Below, one piece after another: positions 7,015 to 14,816 of a DNA stretch of 20,032 bases. Positions within the stretch are counted from its first letter, which is position 1. Every line of letters starts with the position of its first letter. This DNA comes from JAWODU01 sp046483125 (GTDB lineage: Bacteria > Verrucomicrobiota > Kiritimatiellia > UBA8416 > JAWODU01). Location of the stretch: positions 1 to 20,032 of the forward strand of contig JAWODU010000067.1 in assembly GCA_046483125.1 (NCBI GenBank). The letters run 5' to 3'. The position numbers and the translations under genes were made by a program. A model generated the notes under the pieces. That model made no database searches, was not told where the DNA came from, and saw nothing but the letters and a program-made list of their open reading frames with translations.

Positions 7015-8064
7015 CTACATTATCAGCATGCAGTCCCCGAAACTGTAAAACCTGTATTTGCGCCTGATTGCCTCCCCGTACGCGCTGAAAACGAAATCCT
7101 TACCGGCGAAAGCACAGATCATCATCAATAAAGTAGAGCGTGGCAAATGAAAATTAGTGAGCATGGCGTCAACGACCCTGAATTCGTAAGGCGGGTAGAT
7201 AAACAAATCCGTCCGGCCTTCGCTGGCCGCCACGCGGCCCATTTCGGCAAAAACCGCCTCAAGAGTGCGCGCCGTCGTTGTGCCCACGGCAATAACTCTT
7301 CCGCCCGCCTTTTTCGTTCTTTCAACGGCTTCGGCCGCCCGTTCATCAACCCGGTAACGTTCTTCATGCATCGGATGCTCTTCAATCCGTTCCGTCTTGA
7401 CCGGCCTGAAGGTTCCGGCACCCACGTGGAGTGTTACGGCCGCAATGTCCGTTCCGCCCTCCTCTATCGTCTTCAGCAGTTCTTCGTCGAAATGAAGACC
7501 CGCGGTCGGGGCCGCCACGGCGCCCGGGTTCCTGGCATAGACAGTCTGGTATCTCTCGCGGTCCGCGCGCGAATCCCCGTGCTTTCCGCGTTTTCTCTTG
7601 ATGTACGGCGGAAGCGGGGCGAAGCCCTTCTGTTCAAGCACGCTGTCGATTTCCCGTTCCGCCTCAAGTTCAACTTCAATGACGCCCCGGCCGCTCTTTC
7701 CACGCACGGTTCCATTTATCTGCCCGTCGGCCAGGGAAAGGGGGATGCCTTCTCTGGCGGGGCGCGAAGCCCGGTACATGGCCCGCCAGTTTCCGGCACC
7801 CAGTTTATCGAGCAGAAGAAGTTCCACACGTCCGCCCGTGTCCGTTCTCGTTCCGTAAACCCGCGCGGGTGTTACCCTCGTGTCGTTCACCACAAGCAGA
7901 TCACCTTCGCGAAGGTAACGGGGGAGGTCGGCGAAAACCGAGTGCCTGATCGTTTCCCCGCAACGTTCGAGGACCATCATCCTGGAACGGGTGCGTTCAC
8001 GGGCGGGTTTCTGCGCGATCAGTTCTCCGGGCAGATCGTAAGAAAATTCCGAAGTCAAAGGCAT
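7015..8064 (-). CDS. queA: QueA, SAM:tRNA ribosyltransferase-isomerase
   Basis: QueA transfers and isomerises the ribosyl part of S-adenosylmethionine onto preQ1 in tRNA, giving epoxyqueuosine. The 349-residue product carries family blocks in order: FSYDLPGELIAQKPARERTRSRMMVL at the start, GDLLVVNDTRVTPARVYG, a basic YIKRKRG...DRERYQTVYA stretch, GAVAAPTAGLHFDEELL, TLHVGAGTFRPV, HEERYRV, VGTTTARTLEA, and NFHLPRSTLLMMICAFAG near the end. I start at the ATG at 8064 because family similarity begins there and the length equals that of known QueA. The frame is open further up (ATG 8118, TTG 8172), but that part is made of 12-bp repeats. No good ribosome site precedes 8064; GAAGAGG lies just before 8118. 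It follows the ABC exporter gene by 162 bases. Confidence 0.95.
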   Translation of the reverse strand: MPLTSEFSYDLPGELIAQKPARERTRSRMMVLERCGETIRHSVFADLPRYLREGDLLVVNDTRVTPARVYGTRTDTGGRVELLLLDKLGAGNWRAMYRASRPAREGIPLSLADGQINGTVRGKSGRGVIEVELEAEREIDSVLEQKGFAPLPPYIKRKRGKHGDSRADRERYQTVYARNPGAVAAPTAGLHFDEELLKTIEEGGTDIAAVTLHVGAGTFRPVKTERIEEHPMHEERYRVDERAAEAVERTKKAGGRVIAVGTTTARTLEAVFAEMGRVAASEGRTDLFIYPPYEFRVVDAMLTNFHLPRSTLLMMICAFAGKDFVFSAYGEAIRRKYRFYSFGDCMLIM

Positions 8065-8125
8065 AGGTACCGAAGCTTTTGCGGGGCAGGCACAATCCTT
8101 GCCCCGATCTCCATCCATCTCCCTC

Positions 8126-8161
8126 TTCGTCCCGATCCTCGTCCCGATCCTCGTTCCGATC
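8126..8161 (+). repeat. 12-bp tandem repeat, three copies, upstream of queA
   Basis: Three adjacent 12-base units read TTCGTCCCGATC, CTCGTCCCGATC and CTCGTTCCGATC. On the queA strand each unit is GATCGGGACGAG-like. The repeat lies in the 162-base gap ahead of queA and is in frame with it, so an upstream start would add a repetitive IGTRIGT-type leader. Confidence 0.8.
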
Positions 8162-8191
8162 TTTGTCGACAATGATCGAGACGACGATTAA

Positions 8192-8230
8192 CTGCGCAAC
8201 TCGCACAAAACTTACGGGATCAGACTCTAA
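8192..8230 (+). repeat. 39-bp direct repeat flanking queA, copy 2
   Basis: Direct copy of 6946-6984 (31/39 identical), ending in the same TCAGACTCTAA. It overlaps the last codons/stop of the ABC exporter gene (stop at 8227-8229). The two copies enclose queA. Confidence 0.65.
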
Positions 8231-9987
8231 ACACTTTCAAACTGCATATCGTACAGGCGCCTGTATTGACCCCCGCGGGCCAGAAGTTCCTCGTGTGTGC
8301 CCTGTTCGATAATGCGGCCTTCGTCAAGCACCAGTATGATGTCGCAACTGCTTATTGTGGACAGCCGGTGGGCAATGGCGAACACGGTCCTCCCCTTCAT
8401 CAGTTGATTAAGCGCCGTCTGCACCATTCTTTCCGACTCAGTGTCCAGCGCGCTGGTAGCTTCGTCCAGGACAAGAATAGGCGGATTCCTCAACGCCGCG
8501 CGCGCGATGGCTATTCTCTGTCTCTGTCCGCCGGAAAGCCTTACCCCGCGTTCGCCGATCACCGTATCATACCCCTTCGGCATGGCGGTTATGAACTCGT
8601 GGGCGTTGGCGAGCCTGGCAGACCCGGTTATTTCCTCTTCCGTCGCCTCCGGCCTGCCGTATCTTATGTTGTCCCTTACGGTATCGTTGAAGAGAAACGT
8701 CTCCTGCGTTACGATCCCGATTCTGCCTCGAAGCGACTTTAACGTAAAGTCCCCCACGTCCCTGCCGTTCACCAGGATCCGGCCGCCCGTGACGTCGAAA
8801 AATCTGGGCAGAAGGTCCACCACGGTGGTCTTACCTGCTCCCGATCCGCCCACTATCGCCGCCCTCTGTCCGGCCCTGACTGTAAAACTGAGGTCTTTCA
8901 GTACCGGCACCTCGTCATAGGTAAAATCCACGTGCCGGTACTCGATACTGTCAACCTGTTCATCCAGATCGACGGCGCCGGGCCTGTCGGCAATTGTAAC
9001 CGGTTCGTCCAGTATCTCGAAAACGCGGTCCGCCGCCGCCGAGCTCTGCTGGATTCCGATGTGTACCTTGCTGAGTTTCTTGACGGGCCCGTACATGAAG
9101 AAGAGCGCCGCCATGTATCCGGCGAAATCCTTTACTTCCATTGCGGTCCAGCACACGTAAACCATCACGAGGGCCACTCCCGTGGTGGCCATTATCAGGA
9201 TAATCGGACTCACCGCCGCCGAAGCGGCCGTCAGGGAGACCACGCGCCTGAAGAAAGACTCATTCTCCCTGTCGAAACTGCCCGTTTCGTGCTTCTCCAT
9301 GCCGAAACCGCGAACGATCCTCGCACCGGCAACCGCCTCCTGCAGAACCGAAGAACTGTCGGCAAGGCTCTTCTGTGCTTCGGATCTGTGGCGCCGCACC
9401 CTTCTCGCGAACAGGACCACGGGTATCGTGCACAGCGGGAAAAGAAGCAGACTCAGAATCGTCAGACGCCATTCCAGAACGAACAGCGTCGTCACCATTA
9501 CGATCAGAACAAAAGGGGACTTGAAAAGATCGACGATCACCTGCGAGGCCGCGCTTTCAACCTGGGCCGTGTCGTTTATCACGCGGGACATGATTTCACC
9601 CGTCCTGCTCCTGGAGAAAAACGAGAGGGGAAGATTCTGCAGTTTCTGAAACAGGTTGCCGCGCAGATCGGCTATCACCCTGTTTCCGACCCACTTGACA
9701 AAATACGTGGAGACGAATTCGGCAACCCCCACCACGAGGCCCAGAATCGGGAAAAACAGCGCGAAAAACCACAGTTCAGCCGGGTCCATAACGGCGGAAT
9801 TGCCCACTTTCTCAAAACTCGCCCTGATCATCTGCACAAGGGCGCCGTATCCGCCGGCGTAGGCCGCCCCGCCGACCAGGCCCAGTATAAGCCGGCCCAG
9901 ATAAGGGCGCATATACCGCAGGAGCCTGAAGTAAGTACTCCATTCTCCGGCTCGGATGGCATGTCTGGGGCGGGCGGATTTTTTCAT
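8227..9987 (-). CDS. MsbA-like ABC exporter (fused TM-ATPase half-transporter)
   Basis: This 586-residue half-transporter has an N-terminal six-helix exporter domain (clear hydrophobic spans near residues 31-55, 72-97, 150-172, 174-194 and 258-300) and a C-terminal ATPase. The ATPase shows Walker A GGSGAGKTT (380-388), Q-loop Q428, signature LSGGQ (484-488), Walker B ILVLDE (504-509) and switch His540. Such proteins act as homodimers in the inner membrane. MsbA members flip lipid A-core, but sequence alone does not separate lipid flippases from other type IV (exporter-fold) ABC pumps, so no symbol is given. The ATG at 9987 precedes MKKSARPRH; only a weak GGGAAG lies upstream. It is 49 bases downstream of a GspE-type gene and 162 bases upstream of queA on the same strand, so partial co-transcription is possible. 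Confidence 0.9.
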   Translation of the reverse strand: MKKSARPRHAIRAGEWSTYFRLLRYMRPYLGRLILGLVGGAAYAGGYGALVQMIRASFEKVGNSAVMDPAELWFFALFFPILGLVVGVAEFVSTYFVKWVGNRVIADLRGNLFQKLQNLPLSFFSRSRTGEIMSRVINDTAQVESAASQVIVDLFKSPFVLIVMVTTLFVLEWRLTILSLLLFPLCTIPVVLFARRVRRHRSEAQKSLADSSSVLQEAVAGARIVRGFGMEKHETGSFDRENESFFRRVVSLTAASAAVSPIILIMATTGVALVMVYVCWTAMEVKDFAGYMAALFFMYGPVKKLSKVHIGIQQSSAAADRVFEILDEPVTIADRPGAVDLDEQVDSIEYRHVDFTYDEVPVLKDLSFTVRAGQRAAIVGGSGAGKTTVVDLLPRFFDVTGGRILVNGRDVGDFTLKSLRGRIGIVTQETFLFNDTVRDNIRYGRPEATEEEITGSARLANAHEFITAMPKGYDTVIGERGVRLSGGQRQRIAIARAALRNPPILVLDEATSALDTESERMVQTALNQLMKGRTVFAIAHRLSTISSCDIILVLDEGRIIEQGTHEELLARGGQYRRLYDMQFESV

Positions 9988-10036
9988 GGAAAGGCTTCCC
10001 GGGGCGGGCGAGGCGGACCGCGGCTGTGTGCGCCGA

Positions 10037-11746
10037 TCAGGTATATTTCAGCACTTCTTCCACAGTAGTGTAACCGTCGAGTATGTTTTTAACGCCGTCT
10101 TCCCGCAGTGTCCTCATTCCCATTTCAATCGCTTTCTGTTTCAGTACGATTGTCGGCTTACGCTCGTTTATCAACTCCCGGATCGGCTCGGTCACCGCCA
10201 GGTATTCATAGATGCCCCTGCGTCCGTGGTAACCGGTGTCGTTGCAGTGTCCGCATCCCGAACCGTAACAGAACCGGCGGTCGCCGACGTCTTTCCTGGA
10301 CAGGGCCAGTTGCTTCAGTATGTCGTCCTCGGGATCGTACCAAGTTTTGCACTGCGGGCAGACCGTCCGGACCAGCCTCTGTCCCATCACGGCTTCCAGT
10401 GTAGAGGAAATGAGGTAAGGCTCGACGTCCATGTCTATGAGCCTGGTAATCGCGCCGGCCGCGTCGTTCGTGTGAAGAGTGCTGAACACCACATGACCGG
10501 TCAGCGAAGCCTGAACCGCTATCTGCGCGGTCTCAAGGTCCCGGATTTCTCCAACCATCATGACGTCCGGGTCCTGGCGCAGAAAGGCGCGCAGTATTCT
10601 CGCGAAAGTATTCCCAGCGGCTTCGGAAACCGGCACCTGCAGGAGCCCTTCGATATCGTATTCCACCGGTTCTTCGGCGGTCAGCAGTTTCCTGTCGATC
10701 GTATTTATCTTCCGGAGACAGGAATACAGCGTGGTTGTTTTGCCCGAACCGGTGGGTCCCGTAACCACAATGATCCCGTGCGGCTTGGCAATATCCGCTT
10801 CCACCGATTCGCGCACGTCCGCCGGCAGTCCCAGATTCTCCAACTCAAGCTGAACCGTGCTCCTGTCCAGCACTCGAAGCACCACGCTTTCTCCAAACTG
10901 GGTCGGCAGAGTAGAAACACGCAGGTCCACCAGCCTTCCGCCGATGGTAAGCTGTATGCGCCCGTCCTGCGGCCTGCGCCGCTCGGCGATATTGAGTCCG
11001 GCCATGACCTTGATGCGCGATATGAGGGGCAGTGCGAGTTTCCTGGGAGGCGGGGCCATTTCATATAAAGCGCCGTCCACGCGGTAACGGATCTTGAACT
11101 CCTTTTCGAAAGGCTCGAAATGGATATCCGACGCCCTGTCGTTAACGGCCTGATACAGAACCAGGTTGACGTAACGGATCACGGGTGCGGCGCCGGCGGC
11201 CTCCTCGATACCCTTTTCGTCCTCGCCCTCATCCACGGTCAGAGTGTCGCCCAGCTGTTCCATTTCTTCTTCGAAACTGGAAAGCATTTCGTTTACGGCT
11301 TCGCTGTCGTCTCCGTAGTACTGGTTGATGTGCGACTTCACGTCTTCCTCTCTGGCCAGCACGAACGACACGTCGCGTGTCAGAACAAACATCAGTTCAT
11401 CCATGACCTCCGGTGTCACCACACTGCATGTGGCCAGTACGATACTGTTTTCCGTCATGGAAACCGGTACGATATTGTACATGCGGGCGACGCTCGCGGG
11501 CACGGCGCGCACTACGTCCGGCGGAATATCTATGGCGGGCAGATTAACCACTTCAGCGCCGAGGTATCCGGCTATGGTTTCCAGGATCTGATCCTCGGCG
11601 GCGTACTGCATGTCTATCACTATGTTCCTGACCGGTTTTCCCGTTCGTTCGTGCTCTTCCTGAACGTCGTTGATCTGATCCCTGCCGAGCACTTCGCGCT
11701 CGGCAAGAAGCCGAAGCAGGGGATCGGAATATACCTGGTCTGTCAT
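10037..11746 (-). CDS. GspE/PilB-type secretion/pilus assembly ATPase (first copy)
   Basis: This 569-residue hexameric motor ATPase belongs to the type II secretion/type IV pilus family. It has an N-terminal MshEN/T2SSE_N-like domain (about residues 5-140), an acidic linker (about 155-185), the N2 domain with ASDIHFEP (205-212), Walker A GPTGSGKTT (330-338), LRQDPDVMMVGE with Walker B Glu400, His box TGHVVFSTLHT (about 417-426) and a four-cysteine zinc site (C463, C466, C498, C501), which is typical of extension ATPases and absent from PilT. A cytoplasmic motor for pilin or pseudopilin assembly is inferred. The ATG at 11746 has GGAGG 10 bases upstream. The PilT-like gene precedes it by 26 bases. 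Whether it serves a pilus or a secretion system cannot be told without pilins, PilC or PilQ. Confidence 0.9.
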   Translation of the reverse strand: MTDQVYSDPLLRLLAEREVLGRDQINDVQEEHERTGKPVRNIVIDMQYAAEDQILETIAGYLGAEVVNLPAIDIPPDVVRAVPASVARMYNIVPVSMTENSIVLATCSVVTPEVMDELMFVLTRDVSFVLAREEDVKSHINQYYGDDSEAVNEMLSSFEEEMEQLGDTLTVDEGEDEKGIEEAAGAAPVIRYVNLVLYQAVNDRASDIHFEPFEKEFKIRYRVDGALYEMAPPPRKLALPLISRIKVMAGLNIAERRRPQDGRIQLTIGGRLVDLRVSTLPTQFGESVVLRVLDRSTVQLELENLGLPADVRESVEADIAKPHGIIVVTGPTGSGKTTTLYSCLRKINTIDRKLLTAEEPVEYDIEGLLQVPVSEAAGNTFARILRAFLRQDPDVMMVGEIRDLETAQIAVQASLTGHVVFSTLHTNDAAGAITRLIDMDVEPYLISSTLEAVMGQRLVRTVCPQCKTWYDPEDDILKQLALSRKDVGDRRFCYGSGCGHCNDTGYHGRRGIYEYLAVTEPIRELINERKPTIVLKQKAIEMGMRTLREDGVKNILDGYTTVEEVLKYT

Positions 11747-11772
11747 GTCGGTGACGCCTCCGTTCGCTTTTC

Positions 11773-12861
11773 CTAATGGCCCAGTTCCTGAAGTTTCTGC
11801 ACGATCGACGAGGAATCCTGGGCTTTCGTTATCAAATCCTCGTACCTGATCTGGCCTGCCTGATAAAGGGCCATCAGGTGCGTGTCCAGCGTTATCATTC
11901 CGTGCTTCGCCCCGGTCTGTATGTCGGAGCTTATGCGGTATGTCTTGTTGTCCCTGATCAGGGCCTGGATCGAGGGGGTGGAAATCATTATCTCGAAAGC
12001 CGCCACCCGGCCCTGTTTGTCGGCCCTCACCATGAGCAGTTGGGATATTACCGCCACTATTCCCACCGACAGCTGGGTGCGTATCTGTTCCTGCTGATCC
12101 GTGGGAAAAGCGTCCACGATACGGTCAACCGTCCTGGCCGCTCCCGTAGTGTGAAGCGTGGCGAAAACCAGGTGGCCGGTTTCCGCGGCGGTTATCGCCG
12201 CTTCCATCGTTTCCAGGTCTCGCATTTCACCGACGAGTATCACGTCCGGATCCTGTCTCAGCGCCCTCTTCAGGGCTTCCTTGAAACTGGGAACGTCCAC
12301 GCCCAGTTCCCTCTGCGTTACTATTGCCTTATTGTGCTTGTGATAATACTCGATCGGGTCCTCGATGGTGATGATGTGGCAGTCCCTCTCCTGGTTGATA
12401 ACGTTCAGCATGCAGGCCAGCGTAGTGGTCTTGCCGGACCCCGTGGGGCCCGTCACCAGCACAAGACCTCTCGGCCTGAACAGCAGTTCCTTCACCTGCG
12501 GGGGCAATCCTATCTCCTCCAGGGTCATCAAATCGGAGGGAATTTGCCTGAGCACCAGTCCTATGTTCCCCTTGGTTTTGAAAACGCTTACCCTGAACCT
12601 GGCCGCCTCGCCGAAACCGAACCCGAAGTCCACGCCGCCGTTTTCCCTCAACTGCTGTTGGTTGTCCGCCGACGTTATGCTCTTCATCAGCCTTTCGGCG
12701 TCCTCCGGCGTTATGCACGGCGTATCCAGGGGCTGAAGCCCTCCGTGTATTCTGAGCTGGGGCGGGCTCCCGACCGCCAGATGAAGGTCTGAGGCCCCTT
12801 CGTCCACCGTAAGCTGTAACATCTCGTTCATTTCGATTTCTGAGGATTTCATGTCATTCAT
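11773..12861 (-). CDS. pilT: PilT-type twitching/retraction ATPase
   Basis: This 362-residue protein has the short PilT architecture: a PAS-like N-terminal domain with ASDLHLAVG (about residues 23-31) and a RecA-like domain with Walker A GPTGSGKTT (138-146), ITIEDPIEY (165-172), LRQDPDVILVGEMRD (201-215, Walker B Glu212) and His box GHLVFATLHT (229-238). There is no cysteine zinc site. It also carries the PilT-specific motif region SIQALIRDNKTYRI (297-310, matching AIRNLIRE) and GMITLDTHLMALYQ. It depolymerises type IV pili, powering twitching and DNA uptake. It lies between two GspE/PilB genes (55 and 26 bases away). The ATG at 12861 has AAAGGG upstream; further ATGs at codons 4 and 11 are possible starts. 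Confidence 0.9.
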   Translation of the reverse strand: MNDMKSSEIEMNEMLQLTVDEGASDLHLAVGSPPQLRIHGGLQPLDTPCITPEDAERLMKSITSADNQQQLRENGGVDFGFGFGEAARFRVSVFKTKGNIGLVLRQIPSDLMTLEEIGLPPQVKELLFRPRGLVLVTGPTGSGKTTTLACMLNVINQERDCHIITIEDPIEYYHKHNKAIVTQRELGVDVPSFKEALKRALRQDPDVILVGEMRDLETMEAAITAAETGHLVFATLHTTGAARTVDRIVDAFPTDQQEQIRTQLSVGIVAVISQLLMVRADKQGRVAAFEIMISTPSIQALIRDNKTYRISSDIQTGAKHGMITLDTHLMALYQAGQIRYEDLITKAQDSSSIVQKLQELGH

Positions 12862-12916
12862 CGGCCTGGCCCTTTACGTTTGTTTGCTTTTGAAAATCGC
12901 GGTTCCGCCTTTTAAA

Positions 12917-14620
12917 TCAGGCGACGTCTCCCATGGTCACTCTCACCACTTCCTCGAGAGTGGTTATGCCCGCGGTAACTTTCCGAAAACCGTCTTCCCT
13001 CAACGTTCTCATTCCCATCTCGCGCGCCCTTATTCTCAACTGGGACGACGGCACCTTATCGAAAATCATCTGGCGTATTTCATCGGTGATATGGAAAATC
13101 TCGAAAATGCCGCGCCGCCCGCTGTAGCCCGTAAGCGAACATTTACTGCAACCCCTCCCGCGGTAAAGCTGTATTTCCGACGCGTTCTGCGGCTTTATGC
13201 CAAGGGTCGCAAGCTCGCTTTCCTGCGGCTGGCAGGCTTCCTTGCAGTTGTCGCAGATAATCCTGACGAGCCGCTGGGCCATGACCGCCCTGATGGAAGA
13301 AGCCACGAGAAAAGGTTTCACCCCTATGTCGAGGAGGCGCCCGATCGCGCTCGGGGCGTCGTTGGTATGAAGGGTGCTGAAAACCAGGTGCCCGGTCAGG
13401 GACGCCTCGGTGGCGATACGGGCGGTCTCAAGATCGCGAATTTCACCGATCATTATGATGTTGGGCGCCTGGCGCAGGATTGAGCGCAACGCTCCCGAAA
13501 ACGTCATGCCTATATCTTCCTGCACCTGGACCTGGTTTATACCCGAAAGCTGGTACTCTACCGGGTCTTCCACGGTAATTATCTTGCGGTCGGGCCTGTT
13601 AATGTAACTAAGGCACGCGTAAAGCGTCGTGGTTTTGCCGGAACCCGTAGGTCCGGTTACAAGCAGAATACCGTCCGGAAGAGCTATAAGCCTTTCGAAA
13701 GTCTGCTGGTCGTCCGAAAAAAAACCCAGTTTCGGCAGGCCCAGTGCCAGGCTCTGCTTGTCCAGGATACGCATCACCACGCTTTCTCCGTGGTTCGTGG
13801 GGATTGAGGAAACACGCAGATCAAGTTCACGGCCCATGATGTTGACCTGTATTCTGCCGTCCTGGGGCACTCTTCTTTCCGAAATTTTCATGGACGCCAT
13901 GATCTTGACCCGGCTGATGATCGCCGACTGGAGACGTTTCGGCGGACTGTCCACCTCGTGAAGAACGCCGTCTATCCGGTAACGCACCCTGAACCGTTTT
14001 TCCATGGGCTCGAGATGAATGTCGGAGGCCCTGTTGCGAAAAGCTTCCAGGATAATCAGACTCACCAGCCGTATGATGGGAGCATCCGATTCAGAAGCCT
14101 CGGTGTCCACGCCGGCGTCGGCGCCTCCCACTTCCACGTCCAGCGCGTCCTCTCCGATCTGCTCCATCATGCTTTCCATATCGCCTTCCAGCGCGTAGTA
14201 TTTATCCAGCACGGCTTTGATCTCTCTCCTCGGCGCCACCACACCGTCCACGTTGCACTTAAGAAGATATCTCAAGGTATCCAGCGTGTCGAAATCCATG
14301 GGGTCGCTTATCGCCACGGTAATGGAATCGTCGTTGCTGAAAACGGGCACAACCTTGTAACGCCGTGCCACGTCGCTCGGCAGACTGTCCCTGAGTTCCG
14401 GTGACAGGGTCAGGTCCTTGAGGCTTACCAGTTCCATGCCGAATTGGTCGGCCAGCGTGTTCAGAACCTGATTCTCAGTGACGGCTTCCTCCTCGACAAG
14501 CTTGTCGAGCGTGGAAGCGTTGGATTCAGGCCTGGCTTCCTTGACCTGCGCCACCTGTTCGGGTGTTATGAGGCCGTTCTCCTGCAGGAGTTCCAGTACG
14601 TATTGGTCGTTAGATGTCAT
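12917..14620 (-). CDS. GspE/PilB-type secretion/pilus assembly ATPase (second copy)
   Basis: This 567-residue paralogue of the gene at 10037 has the same order of parts: MshEN-like N-terminus (LLQENGLITPEQVAQVKEA, about 11-30), acidic linker (about 145-180), RASDIHLEP (197-205), Walker A GPTGSGKTT (323-331), Walker B IIMIGE (388-393), His box TGHLVFSTLHT and zinc cysteines C456, C459, C491, C494. Where the sister protein and PilT have LRQDPD, this one reads LRQAPN (382-387), losing both acidic residues, though ATP motifs are intact. It is the first gene of the minus-strand cluster, with a plausible promoter and a 5' hairpin directly upstream and only a weak AGAAG ribosome site. It should drive pilin/pseudopilin assembly; a division of labour with the other copy is likely but unproven. 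Confidence 0.9.
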   Translation of the reverse strand: MTSNDQYVLELLQENGLITPEQVAQVKEARPESNASTLDKLVEEEAVTENQVLNTLADQFGMELVSLKDLTLSPELRDSLPSDVARRYKVVPVFSNDDSITVAISDPMDFDTLDTLRYLLKCNVDGVVAPRREIKAVLDKYYALEGDMESMMEQIGEDALDVEVGGADAGVDTEASESDAPIIRLVSLIILEAFRNRASDIHLEPMEKRFRVRYRIDGVLHEVDSPPKRLQSAIISRVKIMASMKISERRVPQDGRIQVNIMGRELDLRVSSIPTNHGESVVMRILDKQSLALGLPKLGFFSDDQQTFERLIALPDGILLVTGPTGSGKTTTLYACLSYINRPDRKIITVEDPVEYQLSGINQVQVQEDIGMTFSGALRSILRQAPNIIMIGEIRDLETARIATEASLTGHLVFSTLHTNDAPSAIGRLLDIGVKPFLVASSIRAVMAQRLVRIICDNCKEACQPQESELATLGIKPQNASEIQLYRGRGCSKCSLTGYSGRRGIFEIFHITDEIRQMIFDKVPSSQLRIRAREMGMRTLREDGFRKVTAGITTLEEVVRVTMGDVA

Positions 14621-14634
14621 CTATGCTTCTATGA

Positions 14635-14667
14635 AAGCAACCGCACTTCGGCGGGTTCCGGTTGCTT
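14635..14667 (-). promoter_or_regulatory. Inverted repeat at the 5' end of the GspE-PilT-GspE transcript
   Basis: The arms AAGCAACCG (14635-14643) and CGGTTGCTT (14659-14667) are perfect 9-base complements around a 15-base loop that can form a further small GC hairpin. It lies 15-47 bases ahead of the GspE start and just downstream of the proposed -10 box, so it is either a 5' mRNA stem-loop or a protein-binding palindrome. There is no T-run, so it is not a typical terminator. Confidence 0.55.
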
Positions 14668-14670
14668 CCT

Positions 14671-14699
14671 AATGTATATCAAGGCCTGTCAAGCGTCAA
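14671..14699 (-). promoter_or_regulatory. Probable promoter of the pilus ATPase cluster
   Basis: On the minus strand TTGACG (14694-14699) and TACATT (14671-14676) are 17 bases apart (5/6 and 4/6 matches). TATACA at 14673-14678 is an alternative -10 with 15-base spacing. Transcription would start near 14664, inside the inverted repeat. Confidence 0.45.
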
Positions 14700-14717
14700 G
14701 GGGCGGTTTCGCGCAGT

Positions 14718-14746
14718 TGCGGACGGACGGAGCTTGTGGTATTGTG
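14718..14746 (+). promoter_or_regulatory. Possible promoter of the Ser/Thr kinase gene
   Basis: TTGCGG (14718-14723) and TATTGT (14741-14746) are 17 bases apart, about 70 bases before the kinase ATG. This promoter is divergent from the one serving the pilus ATPases within the same 196-base gap. The match is weak to moderate. Confidence 0.3.
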
Positions 14747-14816
14747 ATACTTCAGTCGAAGTTCAAAGCCCCCGCCCGCGGCCCCGGCCGCCGCGGTAAT
14801 TTACGGACAGCCGTTT

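Noticed and set aside
8126..8161. CRISPR-like array
   Set aside because: The units are 12 bases and directly adjacent without spacers; no cas genes are nearby. The same reasoning excludes 19314-19413.
7147..8175. Plus-strand open frame of ~340 codons opposite queA
   Set aside because: Antisense to a clear QueA; no family resemblance.
9956..11068. Plus-strand open frame of ~370 codons over the ABC/GspE boundary
   Set aside because: It spans two well-supported minus-strand genes and their gap and has no recognisable domain.
12917..14620. c-di-GMP binding by the MshEN-like N-termini of the GspE proteins
   Set aside because: The fold is suggested, but the arginine/glycine ligand motif (RLGxxL...G) looks degenerate in both copies, so binding is not claimed.
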